Positions 22,952-32,804 of a DNA stretch of 64,000 nt are shown here, one piece after another. The DNA is from Macrotrachela quadricornifera (lineage: Eukaryota; Rotifera; Eurotatoria; Philodinida; Philodinidae). Positions within the stretch are counted from its first letter, which is position 1, and each line of letters begins with the position of its first letter. Under the pieces are notes generated by a model, which saw nothing but the letters and a program-made list of their open reading frames with translations, was not told where the DNA came from and did no database searches. The DNA lies in NCBI GenBank assembly GCA_022393335.1, contig JAJEKB010020648.1, forward strand, positions 828,508 to 892,507. Direction: 5' to 3'. The translations under genes and the position numbers were made by a program.

Positions 22952-24739
22952 TTAACGAGTATGTACTAGACGGAGTTGAAGATTATTTGCATTACGAGTA
23001 CCAAGTACGGGAACTATATTATTAATTGGAGATTGTCCAAAATATTTATTCCAGATTTCATGGAATTTCTTTGGAAATGATCTCATATTTGAACAGTACG
23101 TAAAGTGTACAAACATTGTTTTCTTGTAATTAATTGGTACTTTTTCTTTTGCATCACTTGAGATAACTTTTTGTCGTAATGCATTATAATTATTCATAGT
23201 TAAAGGTTGATCGATGTTTAATTGTCGTAAAGTATGGTCGAATTGTTGATTAAGAAATCGAATTGGATATTTATTTACTAGTAGTGCCATTCTTAATTTT
23301 TCACGTTCATCTAGATATGATTGAAAAGTAGAGCAATATCTAATTGTACGAAGTAACATTGTAAAAACAATATTCTTCTTCATATGCATAGGATGAACAC
23401 TGTGAAAAGGCAAGTAATAAGGTTCATAAGATGGTTTGTGATAAACTTTTGTAACGACTTGTCCATCTTGATTTTCTATATGTAAATCTAAGAAATTAGT
23501 ATGAGAACCTATTTTAGCTGATAATTGAATATTTTCATCAAATGTATTCCATCGATCAACTTGTTTTTGTAGATGAACTAAGGGCCAGTTAATCATAATA
23601 AATATATCATCAATATAACGGAAATATAAACCGAAACTATTATTCACTTGTTTTACTATGTCTTGTTCGAAGAAGAACATGTAACAATTAGCCATAGTAA
23701 GAGTTAGAGGAGAACCCATAGCTCCTCCTCGAATTTGATGATAATATAGGCCATCATATTTAAAATAATTGTTTTTCATAACAAATCTGGCTAAGCGAAT
23801 GATAACTTCAGTCTTCAATCCTTGAACTTGTTTAAGATTAAGATGATCTAACATTTTCTTCAAGAATAAGACGCCTTCGACTTGAGGAATCATCGTATAA
23901 AGATCAGCAATATCAATTGTACATAATACTGTTTCTTGTTTTAAATTACGAGTTGACCATTGTAAGACTTTTTTGAATAATTCAAAGCCAGACATAACAG
24001 TCGTTGTTGAAGCCATTTGATTAAATAATGGTCGAAGAAGATTGTCAAGAAACTTGGAGATCTTTAATGTGGGATGTTTTAATCCTGAGACGATTGGTCG
24101 AAGTGGAGTACCGATCTTGTGTGTTTTTGGGAGATAATACAAATGGGCTAATTGTACTTTATCTTTTTTAATAATACATAATTCTTCATAATGTTTTTGT
24201 GTAATCCAATTCGCTAATCGTAGGTCCAATAAATACTTATTTGTACGAGTAATTAAATCGGGTAATGGGTCATTTGTACCAAGACATTGATAAGCATTGG
24301 TCTTGTTCATATATTCTGTAGATTTCTTTTGATAATCTTCAAGTTTACCCATATGGAATACTTTGGCTTTGTCCGTTTTTCGTAAAACTGTATTTGTTAC
24401 ACGAAATTTATGTTTTAAACGTTTAACGAGACGGCCATAATTCTTTTTTCTTCTTCTTATTGAAGGATGATGAGTAACTTGAGATGAAATTCGATGATAA
24501 TTTTGAAGCATCAAATCTAATTCATCAAGAAATTGTTCAAGTGGACGACCAGGACTAACTCTTTTTTCATATAATCGATGTTCAATTTTTCGACGAATTG
24601 TAGCCAATTCTGTAGTACGTCTACTTGAAGCTGTTGTTGGATCATTATAAATAAATCGAGGACCTAATTGAAGTAATTCATATTCATCTTCTGTTAATTT
24701 TATTTGTGTTGATGCTTCATTTATCATAGTTGGACCCAT
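22952..24739 (-). CDS. Athena-type Penelope-like reverse transcriptase, intact ORF2
   Basis: 595-residue reverse transcriptase without stops or visible introns. The N-terminal region (residues 1-200) carries VTNTVLRKTDKAKVFHMG and the LYYLPKTHKIGTPLRPIVSG entry motif of Penelope-like elements. Next come motif A TIDIADLYTMIP, motif B GGAMGSPLTLTMANCYM, the catalytic FRYIDDIFIMIN box, and NFLDLHIE. The C-terminus ends VPVLGTRNANNLQL plus seven residues, with no GIY-YIG endonuclease, as in the telomere-associated Athena group. ATG 24739 lies two bases after the stop of ORF1, so reinitiation or a fused translation strategy is possible. It acts by target-primed synthesis at exposed 3' ends in the known model. 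Confidence 0.9.
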   Translation of the reverse strand: MGPTMINEASTQIKLTEDEYELLQLGPRFIYNDPTTASSRRTTELATIRRKIEHRLYEKRVSPGRPLEQFLDELDLMLQNYHRISSQVTHHPSIRRRKKNYGRLVKRLKHKFRVTNTVLRKTDKAKVFHMGKLEDYQKKSTEYMNKTNAYQCLGTNDPLPDLITRTNKYLLDLRLANWITQKHYEELCIIKKDKVQLAHLYYLPKTHKIGTPLRPIVSGLKHPTLKISKFLDNLLRPLFNQMASTTTVMSGFELFKKVLQWSTRNLKQETVLCTIDIADLYTMIPQVEGVLFLKKMLDHLNLKQVQGLKTEVIIRLARFVMKNNYFKYDGLYYHQIRGGAMGSPLTLTMANCYMFFFEQDIVKQVNNSFGLYFRYIDDIFIMINWPLVHLQKQVDRWNTFDENIQLSAKIGSHTNFLDLHIENQDGQVVTKVYHKPSYEPYYLPFHSVHPMHMKKNIVFTMLLRTIRYCSTFQSYLDEREKLRMALLVNKYPIRFLNQQFDHTLRQLNIDQPLTMNNYNALRQKVISSDAKEKVPINYKKTMFVHFTYCSNMRSFPKKFHEIWNKYFGQSPINNIVPVLGTRNANNLQLRLVHTR

Positions 24740-24741
24740 AT

Positions 24742-25272
24742 TTATATATCCATTGGATGAGAATCTTGAGCCGGGACGATTGTTTCTATTGGATTGTCGA
24801 TTTCGCCCTCGGCTCTTTGTATCTCTAAAAAATAACCAGCTTTTTCAGTTTGTAAATCTATTCGTTTAATCCGTAATTGATGATAATGTTGAAATGCTTT
24901 GTAACTTTTTTCTTCTTCTTCATCAATATTTGAATTAATGTTTGAATCATCTCCTTCATCTGTCGTAAGATCTAGATTCTGAGTTACTCGAGGTTGATTT
25001 AGTTCAATAAGATGATCAATATCATTTTTAATAGAATTAAATTGACGAGCAACTGTTTTAACATAATAATTCATTTCTATCTTATGATTATCAGCTGTTA
25101 TTTGACGCATATCATTATAAACTGATTGTAATTCATCTGGTTTAAATGATGATCGGTCAATATTAAATGAAAATTCATGTTTAGTAATAAAACTAGGAAG
25201 TAAATTAGGGGTGTGGGTGGGGGTGAGTTCGAGCAGACTACGACGCGTTTCGACCTTGCTTAAGGGTCTCAT
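24742..25272 (-). CDS. Athena ORF1, acidic coiled-coil-like protein starting inside a hammerhead
   Basis: 176 residues directly upstream of ORF2. The first ATG (25272-25270) is the AUG within the CUGAUGA box of hammerhead motif 2, so the N-terminus MRPLSKVETRR is encoded by the ribozyme core, followed by a Thr/Pro stretch encoded by a C-rich telomere-like tract. The rest is charged and helical, with a long Asp/Glu run near residue 115. No conserved enzyme motif is seen. The frame stays open upstream to a stop near 25308 without an earlier ATG, so the start may instead be internal or reached by splicing. Probably an RNA- or protein-binding accessory ORF; that is inference. Confidence 0.65.
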   Translation of the reverse strand: MRPLSKVETRRSLLELTPTHTPNLLPSFITKHEFSFNIDRSSFKPDELQSVYNDMRQITADNHKIEMNYYVKTVARQFNSIKNDIDHLIELNQPRVTQNLDLTTDEGDDSNINSNIDEEEEKSYKAFQHYHQLRIKRIDLQTEKAGYFLEIQRAEGEIDNPIETIVPAQDSHPMDI

Positions 25273-25280
25273 CAGGTAGT
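25237..25280 (-). ncRNA. Hammerhead ribozyme motif 2
   Basis: Stem I ACUAC/GUAGU, then CUGAUGAG, stem II GACC/GGUC closed by a CUUAAGCAA loop, GAAA, palindromic CGCG stem III and UC cleavage site. The stem I sequence differs from motif 1 but pairing is kept, which is covariation. It overlaps the start of ORF1. Confidence 0.85.
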
Positions 25281-25420
25281 TTCGATTGTGATTTAGATGA
25301 TGAATGACTATTCAATGATCCAAAGATCACAATTAAGTCAGTTTTAATCTAAATCTTAACCTAATCATCATTCCAATGGAAATAGATAGGTATCGTTAAT
25401 AAGGGAGTGAGTTCGAGCAG

Positions 25421-25464
25421 ACTATGACGCGTTTCGACCTTGCTTAAGGGTCTCATCAGGTAGT
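25421..25464 (-). ncRNA. Hammerhead ribozyme motif 3
   Basis: Same core and stem II as motif 2, 184 bp further right, making a tandem pair. Stem I has one mismatch next to the cleavage site (AUAGU against ACUAC). The tandem spacing fits the repeated pLTR of Penelope-like elements. Confidence 0.8.
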
Positions 25465-25924
25465 TTCGATGACATTTTTGATTTTGAACAACTATTGGAT
25501 GATTCGAAGAGCATTGTAGGGATCTTAAGGTTTTTTTTTGCTTTGTTTCCATTTTGGGCGGGATATGTCAGCTCGATTACTAAGCTTTGTAGTGTTTGGC
25601 GAATTCGATTTTTCCGTGTTATTCGGAACAATGGTATTCTGATTTGTATGTGTCCGATAGGTTTGTTTAGTTTCTCTATATTCGAAAGTGTGCAATAAAT
25701 ATGTTCAGGATTCGGATTTTGGATGGGCTTCGATTTTTTTTGCTTTAGGCTGTGTATTTTATGAGTGGTTTTATTCAACTGATGGGTTTGCTATATTGAT
25801 TTCGATTCCATTCAGTGTTGCTGAAAAGGTGAAATTTTTTGTTATCGTGTTATTTTATGTGTGTAATCAGAAGTTTCAATTTTACTGTGAGACAATCACT
25901 AACAAGAAAACATGAAAAGCTTAT
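25465..25924 (-). other. Probable Athena pLTR or untranslated region
   Basis: Non-coding sequence between the tandem hammerheads and the end of the second Athena reverse transcriptase. Parts of it (for example ATTGGATGATTCGAAGAGC) echo the flank of motif 2 (TCAATGATCCAAAGATC) and of motif 4 (AATCATTCAAAGATC). Confidence 0.5.
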
Positions 25925-28900
25925 TCAAGTTCGTTTACGAGCTTTTTCTCGTTTCAGTGATTTCAATGAAGGATGTTTGGTAATCATTTCTTGGATTCCA
26001 TTTCGACTGTTACAAGTTCCAACGATCAATCGTGTAGTTTTAATAGGTGTTTGTTTGGATGCTGCGTCCCATATATAATGAATTTGTTTTGGACAACTTT
26101 TCAGGCGTTGTTCATATAGTAAGTGCACTATAAGATTTCGTTTCCATTTCTCTTCTTCGCAAGCTAGTGGTCGTGTGACGGTATCATTAGCTCCTTCTCG
26201 ATGTATGTCATCAGTGATTGTAGTATCAATGGTCCTGTCTGGATTTCGTTTAGGAAATCGTTGATCGAACATTTGATATCGTATTGCAAGGAATTGTTTT
26301 TCACTTTGAAACCTATGGACAAGCATTGGAGCTGTTGTAGGTACATGATGTCCAAAGAACTCTTTCAGGCGAGTATAGATGTATCTCGGTGGATATCTAC
26401 ATATACAAGAGGAAGTGCAGTCGATGATTTTATAGAGAACTCACCCGTTATAAAGTAACATCAGAATAATTGAACATCGTTCATGATTAAAAGCATTCAA
26501 TGTTGATGAGTATCTGATTGCACGAGTCAGAGCATTTTCGATAATATTTTGGAATACATGACGTGGATGATCGGAATTAAATGGCACGATATATGGTTCA
26601 GCAGCTTCTTTGTGATAAACAGATGTATGAAGTATGCCACATTTATTCTCGACTAAAACATCGAGAAATGGAAGACTTTGACCGATTCGTCGAATTAATT
26701 TGATGTTTGGATGTAAATGATTTGCTTGATCTAACATTTCATTCAACGCTTCCAATGAGTCATTCGTAGTTAAGAAGATATCATCAATATATCTAGCAAT
26801 GACAAAGAAAATAGTTTTGGCACTATTTCCAAAACCAATAATAACTTGCCTGACATAGATTCCATTTGACAGTGTTTGTCGACGAAGAAGTCTGGTTTCC
26901 CATTTTCACATGAATATATTCGCTAATGTTAATCTAAATGCTGATCCCATTGCACCACCAACAATTTGTTTGTAGAATTTGTTTCCATACATAAATACAT
27001 TTTCTTCAAGTACAATCCGAGCCAATTTACGGATAGCATCCAATGGAATTTTATTGACTTTATGATAACCATAGTGAATAAGAAATTCCATGAGAATATT
27101 CAATGATTCTTCTTGTGGTAACATTGTATAGAGATCTGTTATATCAAATGTACAATACTGTGTTGTTGATTTCAGATGACCATTGGCAGCATATGTTTCG
27201 AGACGACAAATCAAATCAACACCATCCATAATGGTTGTTTCACGAACATGATAATCAAATAGTGGTCGAATCAATCGATCAAGAAATTTCGAAATTCCAG
27301 TTGTTGGTGTCTTCATCGATGAGACAATGGGTCTTAGTGGTGTTCCTTCCTGAAAGAATAAAACAAAGCAAATACAGACGACGGTTGTAGATGTAGAACT
27401 ACACTAAAAGTTTACCTTATGTAGTTTAGAAAGAAAATAGAGATAAGCTAGCTCGACCTCTTCGTGCTTTGGCAGCATTTCATTCAGTTGTCCTGTTTTG
27501 ATATGTTTCTTTGAACGAAGATCACATAGTAAATGAATCACTTTATCATATACGATTGATAATAGATTTGTTTCTAGCTCCATATAAGCACCTTTTTTTT
27601 GTCGATAAGCTTCAGCTTTTTGTTCATAATCTTTTGCATAACCAATATGAAAAATACCACTCTTATCTGTCACACGAAGAATGAGTTTTTCTTTCTTCAA
27701 TCGATATCGAATAGATTTGACTAGATTGAGTTCTTTTCGAGTACGATATGCATTTAAATACGATATGGGTGACATGTATTGTTGATGCAAACATGTTAGA
27801 AGCTGTTGAGAAAACTGTTTGATTATAACTGATGTATTTGGTATATGATATACACGAATCAGATGTGGTGTGACAACATTCATAATATTGTCATATTGCC
27901 GCTTGACTCTTTTCTCACGACGTTGCTTCGAATGCAGATAACTTTGATTTGGTCGAACGTAATTTGGACCTTAATGAAACAACAAACTATTTTGTGACGA
28001 AATAATTCGAAAGGTTTATGTCTAACTAACCATTATATGAAAGGTAGTTCAATTGATTCTGATTGAGTGAAACTTTTGTCGTAGTATCAATGATGATTTG
28101 TGGATAAACATGAATATTTTCTTGTTTTGATCGAGTACGAGGATGGCGTAGTAACTTGATACGAAGACATGATTCTGAATAACGAATATGACGTATCCAT
28201 TTCTTTGTCTGATGATACAAATACATTCTAATACATTTAATCATTTCATTTATTTCATGAATTGGTCGACCATTATTTGGTTCAAGCAACTGAAGTTCAA
28301 ATGCCGCTAATTCTTGTTGATATAAATGCTCATCATCTTGCAGTTTGCTTTCATATTGTTCAAGTTCAACGTGAAGCATTTGACGTTTCATTTCTTCAAT
28401 GATTTTATTCTGTTTACGTTTACATTGCTTTTCAATATTTTCCACTTTGATATGACAAACAATGCGTTGTTGAAACATAGTCAACTGTTTGAATATCTTC
28501 GTCTGTTCTTTTCGCGCTGCATTCAAACGATTAATTGTTACAAACTAAAATGGAACAAGAAGTGGGATAAAACCTAGACAGCAGTGAAATATTTCGTTAG
28601 TACTTGCTCGGTGGTCAGATGATGTAAACGAATAAATTCTTTCAATCTGTGATCAAGAAATTCGATTGGAACGAATGTTTCAGGACATGATAATGATGAT
28701 TGTGTTGATAGTTTTGTTGTATATTGTTCACTTTTCTTTTGTAATATTAGCACATAGTCTTCGACATATTTGTGTATTAGACAATTGTCGTTTGATTCGA
28801 CTGTTTTCCGAATAGCATCCTATGAAAAACAGACACATATCATCAACTATATTCATAGAACGAATGCTTTGTTCAACTTACTGGCCACATGTCATATCGT

Positions 28901-29060
28901 GAACCAAGATGAAAATAAGTTTGGTATAGATAATGAATTTGGTTGAGACAAAACTGCTGATCAAGTATCTGAAGTCTTTTCAAAATGAAACGTTGTTCTT
29001 TCTTTTTCTTTAGTTTGCAATTCAATTGAAGTCATAATGATTGTAGCAATAATTTCCGTG
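25925..29060 (-). pseudogene. Athena-type reverse transcriptase gene with introns and two in-frame stops
   Basis: Minus-strand exons read as one RT ORF: about 29060-28882, 28819-28580, 28544-28031, 27969-27417, 27349-26445 and 26396-25925. Phases agree at every join. Introns are 62, about 35 (doubtful), 61, 67 and 48 bp, all GT-AG. Motifs in order: RVTDKSGIFHIGY, LYFLSKLHK/EGTPLRPIVSS, TFDITDLYTMLPQEE, GGAMGSAFRLTLANIFM, ARYIDDIFLTTN and LPFLDVLVENKCG. The end is TPIKTTRLIVGTCNSRNG without an endonuclease domain. TGA stops occur in the first exon (after PRKLLLQSL) and just after ANIFM (26906-26908), so this copy is probably dead. Introns in bdelloid Penelope-like RTs are known. Confidence 0.85.
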
Positions 29061-29099
29061 GCATTTTGAGATATTTTGATCGCTTGTAAAACGTAATTT

Positions 29100-29200
29100 C
29101 TTCTTCACTGGAGTGAATACAAGGGGGAAACACCAGACTCCAATCCCTTGGAGTCTACTGGAGTCAACTGGAGTCACAGGAAGTCTCGTCAGTTTTGGTC
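29100..29200. repeat. Short CTGGAGT repeat cluster
   Basis: CTGGAGT(C/G) occurs four to five times (CACTGGAGTG, TTGGAGTCTACTGGAGTCAACTGGAGTCAC). Small and irregular. Confidence 0.5.
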
Positions 29201-29334
29201 TAGAGACAAATATACATTATATTTCTTTTATCCGTATTTATCACAATTACTCATATGAAAACTTCAAGGTCAGCATAAGGTTGTATATTTTATCAGAATA
29301 ATTCAAGAAAGTGATAGAAAAAAGAAAAAAAGAA

Positions 29335-30180
29335 TTAGTTTTCTTTATTAGTCTGCTGCACCCGAAGCGTCCGATCGTTTGAAATTTTACTGTTTTCACC
29401 AGTCAACAACCAGCAAGCCGTTTGTTTATGTATATATTTTGTATCATCATTAACTATTACTGTAAAATAAGACCGTTCATTATGAGATTCAATTGTATCA
29501 ATGACTTTTATTCCAACAAAGTCTTCATTTGTCGTATGTATTAAGTTTTGAGTGTCATCTTGTTCGTCATCGCCAGTGTTATCACCACCAGAGGAATCGT
29601 TATCACTGCTGCTATTATCTATGTTGAGATCATCTCTCGTTCCATCATCATCATCGTCAGATATTTCAAACTCTTCCTCATCCATGTTGCTTAATTGAGA
29701 TGAATAGTCATACATTTTTGAATTTGAATTTAACTCTTTAAATACATATTCATTTAATAAATCTAATCCAAGAATACGCTTTTTTTTCAGCAAATCCAAC
29801 ACTTCTAAACCATCAAGGATATCAATCGCGTTATGGTCAGCTTCAGTAATAATTTGTTCAATATCTATTTCATCAATCTCCCTTTGACTTGGTGTAAACG
29901 ATGATTGATGATCATGTCGATGTTTGTAATGAACTGGAAATACGAAATTATTAATTAATATATCATTTGACTGTTTAAATTTAATATAATTTAATAATGA
30001 TAATCTTTGAGCACGTCGTAAAAAATCATGTACTGTGAAGTTGACAATAGTTGAATAGACTCCACTTAATGCACGAGTGTTTCGAAAAATTGATTCACAA
30101 GCTTTTGAGCTAAAAGTATGTTTATGTAATACATGCACTGGTAGCTGTTTTTGTTTTACGAGTAAAATTAAATATAGTAC
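29335..30180 (-). CDS. Unrecognised protein fragment, 5'-truncated, with acidic tail
   Basis: An open frame of about 280 codons ending at 29335. The N-terminal part has HTFSSKACESIFRNTRALSG and FTVHDFLRRAQRLSLLN, then FVFPVHYKH. The pattern resembles the C-terminal part of transposon-encoded or zinc-finger proteins, but I cannot name the family. A long Asp/Ser/Glu-rich segment (about residues 170-225) precedes a folded-looking end, YFTVIVNDDTKYIHKQTA. The ORF's own first residues overlap TACAGGGTGGT, which looks like a mariner-type end, so the true N-terminus was probably cut off by an insertion near 30180. Confidence 0.5.
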   Translation of the reverse strand, partial: VLYLILLVKQKQLPVHVLHKHTFSSKACESIFRNTRALSGVYSTIVNFTVHDFLRRAQRLSLLNYIKFKQSNDILINNFVFPVHYKHRHDHQSSFTPSQREIDEIDIEQIITEADHNAIDILDGLEVLDLLKKKRILGLDLLNEYVFKELNSNSKMYDYSSQLSNMDEEEFEISDDDDDGTRDDLNIDNSSSDNDSSGGDNTGDDEQDDTQNLIHTTNEDFVGIKVIDTIESHNERSYFTVIVNDDTKYIHKQTACWLLTGENSKISNDRTLRVQQTNKEN

Positions 30181-30204
30181 AGGGTGGTAAATAATATTAT
30201 TCAA

Positions 30205-30720
30205 GGGGGGGAACGCTATGATTTCAAGTCGGACATATAATGAATTTTATACCAAATGAAAGCTCGTGAAAAACAAGATCTAGTAATACTAAATGATAAG
30301 GCTTTGAACGACTTTCGTATATCAAACTCTTAAAAACAACAGAATTTTCTATAAAGAAAATCGTTGAAAACCATTTTGCCAAGTTTTAAGGCATTCAAAA
30401 CGAACGTTTTCTCTAGAAAAAATCTAAAGAAAACTGAGATAACGATAACGAGAAGGACTATGACTCACATAATACGATGGTTCTTCTTCCTTCTGTTGTT
30501 TATTCCACGTGTTACTAGTTATTTGAAAGATTTTCTCGTTCTCGCTTTGTCTAGAAGCTATTGTGGAGGAAGATTTTAGTGGCTGTCGGCGTAACACAAC
30601 GGCTCATTTTCTCATCGGTATAGTTCATAGTAGAATTTATTTTCTTGTTACATCCAGAAAGTATTATTATTTCAAATGACTAGTGCTTATGATACCGAAC
30701 AACAAAGAATGATTGACAAG
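30205..30720. other. Gene-free stretch
   Basis: No recognised gene or repeat. It lies between a gene fragment on the left and a telomere-like hairpin on the right. Confidence 0.35.
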
Positions 30721-30726
30721 CTATCT

Positions 30727-30914
30727 TGAGGGTGAGGTGAGACCAGCAGCCATAATCCATCACCAAACTAATTTCTGCTGACATACTCATTACAAGTATG
30801 TTGAGAAAATCTTGTTGCAGTGGTGAGACCAGCAGCCATAATCCAGATTTCACTGACGATCTACGTAGCGGTAGTGAAATCTGGATTATGGCTGCTGGTC
30901 TCACCCTCACCTTT
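30727..30914. repeat. Telomere-like GGTGAGGGTGAG tract with a 31-bp-arm hairpin
   Basis: GAGGGTGAGGTGAGACCAGC at 30728 is followed by GTGAGACCAGCAGCCATAAT (30823) and its exact inverse ending 30904, which then reads CACCCTCACC. The hairpin arms (GTGAGACC...TTTCAC) are perfect over 31 bp around a 20-bp loop. A third copy of the CCAGCAGCCATAATCCA word is at 30742. Confidence 0.85.
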
Positions 30915-31695
30915 TGATGAATAGAAAATAATAAATGAATGATTATAATTTGGTGTTATTGAAAGCATTGAACCCATGACACCATATTCTAAAATATTAT
31001 TTGTTTGTGTTAATGATGTCGCCATAAAACGAGAAAATGGTGAAAGAATTAAAATATCACGTTCACCACGTTGTGTTTGATTAAAAATAACAACAGGACC
31101 ACCTTCGATACCTGCATGAATGACTTTACTTGATGAATTCCAACTTCCAGCATGTTTATTATCATCACCAGTCATTACACCTAAATATCAAAAATTTTAC
31201 ACTTTTTTAAAAATAATATATTTTCTTACCTTCAAATGTAAAATAACTTCGATTATCATGAACATCAATTTTTTCAATATTAAACGATGGAAAGATTGTG
31301 CGAACTTGATTTTTATCAAGAGGATTTGTATTTGCCAATGTTTGATCACCAGTATTCAAATGAAATGTAATTGCTGGAATATAATGCCATTGACGTATAC
31401 CAGCAACTATTTTTATATGCTTTCCATCAAGATTAAGATCATAATTTAATTGAGTTTCATTCCAACTACCTAAATATCGATCAGTACCATGATCAGTAGT
31501 TATATTAATTAATGGTAATGATTTATTATCTGATGAATACCATTTATTGTTTGTATATAAACCTGTTTGAGATGAACGAAGCCATACTTTATTATTGATA
31601 TGAATTTTGTATCCGCCTGTTTTATCTACTGATACTTCTATATCACCTAAACATCCAAATATCACTGAAAAGAATATAAAAAGATGCATTTTCAT
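30861..31695 (-). CDS. Secreted protein, unrecognised family, 3'-truncated at a telomere-like repeat
   Basis: Two exons, 31695-31230 and 31180-30861, join across a 49-bp GT-AG intron (GTAAGA...TTTAG, phase 1). The N-terminus MKMHLFIFFSVIFGCLG is a signal peptide. The mature part has repeated Gly/Trp/Asn-rich beta-like motifs (DKTGGYKIHINNKVWLRS, GIRQWHYIPAITFHLNTG, SPFSRFMATSLTQTNN, VMGSMLSITPNYNHSF). It resembles the N-terminal part of large secreted hydrolase-like eukaryotic proteins, but I do not recognise the family with certainty. Homology-like sequence stops at FYSSK (about 30914). The last 16 residues, GEGETSSHN onward, are encoded by the telomere-like hairpin. Probably a gene broken by a terminal deletion or junction. 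Confidence 0.6.
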
Positions 31696-31869
31696 CGGTT
31701 TCTTATTTCTTCTATCTAAAATTTAAAAAAAAGGTAAGCATCTTATATGTATAGTCATTTACACAGAAAGATAAAGATATCAGAGTGCGTTGTGTAACTA
31801 AAAATACCAAAGGACTTTCATTTTGTCCTACTAATCTAGAATATTTCATTATTTCTTCATATTACAGGC

Positions 31870-32690
31870 AATACTTGTCAAAATAATTCAATTTGTAAAA
31901 AAAGAGGAAAATCTATTCCTTGCAATGATAATATTTTATTTAATCAACAATTTTATGCATCTACCCAAAAGGTTTTAGTGAAGATCAATGTGAAATATTT
32001 GATGATCAAATTATTTTATCATTTTATACAAGTTCTAGATGTTTATGACTCTAAAGACTTGTTTAAATCAACAACAACATTGCAACATAATTCAATCATT
32101 ATTAATTGGTCACAACCATTTCATATTAGTGTTTTATTGAATTTTCTAATAAAAATTACTATTTAATTAATGTTCAAAATATTTATGAACAACCAACAGT
32201 AATAGATAAAAGAATAAATTCATCTGATTATTGTCCTCAGATATAAGTAAATTATTTGATAAAACATTTTTAGAATAACATTAAATCTATCGTGTTTTCA
32301 TGATGAAGAACAGTTTTGTTTATGTTATGATTTTCGTTTTCAACATGTTGCTAATTGCTTTGAATTTGATTCAACACATACTTACAACTGTTTTAAATGG
32401 AGTACATATCAAAATAATGGTCAATGTCCACAAACATTTCGATGTGTTTGTCATAAATGTTTTTTATGGTTCAATATGTCAATTTAGTTCAAGTTTATTT
32501 GATCTTTCATTAGATGGAATTATTGGTTCTTATATTCAACCAAATCTTTCTCTCATTAATCAATCTTCCATTATAAAAATAACATTAGCATTAGTTATGC
32601 TTATAGTGATTATAGGTTTTATTAACCCGTTAACTGTTATTGGCGAATATATTCGTCAAAGAAGTTTTTTTGAAAAAGCGTTAAACTATT
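31870..32690 (+). pseudogene. EGF-like / seven-transmembrane receptor fragment, frameshifted
   Basis: Frame 1 reads NTCQNNSICKKRGKSIPCND. Further on, an EGF-like stretch EEQFCLCYDFRFQHVANC...CPQTFRCVCHKCF ends at a stop; a shifted frame continues GSICQFSSSLFDLSLDGIIG, then IQPNLSLINQSSIIKITLAL and a hydrophobic segment like the first membrane helix of a GPCR. The layout of Cys-rich EGF domains followed by CQF and 7TM is common in bdelloid genomes. Several frameshifts and a stop after VIGEYIRQRSFF show it is dead. Confidence 0.6.
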
Positions 32691-32804
32691 AACCCTTTTA
32701 TTGGAGTTTCTTTGCATGCATAGTGTCTAGTGCTATGTTCTCCACTGACTGGATGATTGGTGAAGGTTCTAGAAGTTTATAGAAATGAAACAGATGACGT
32801 TCTG

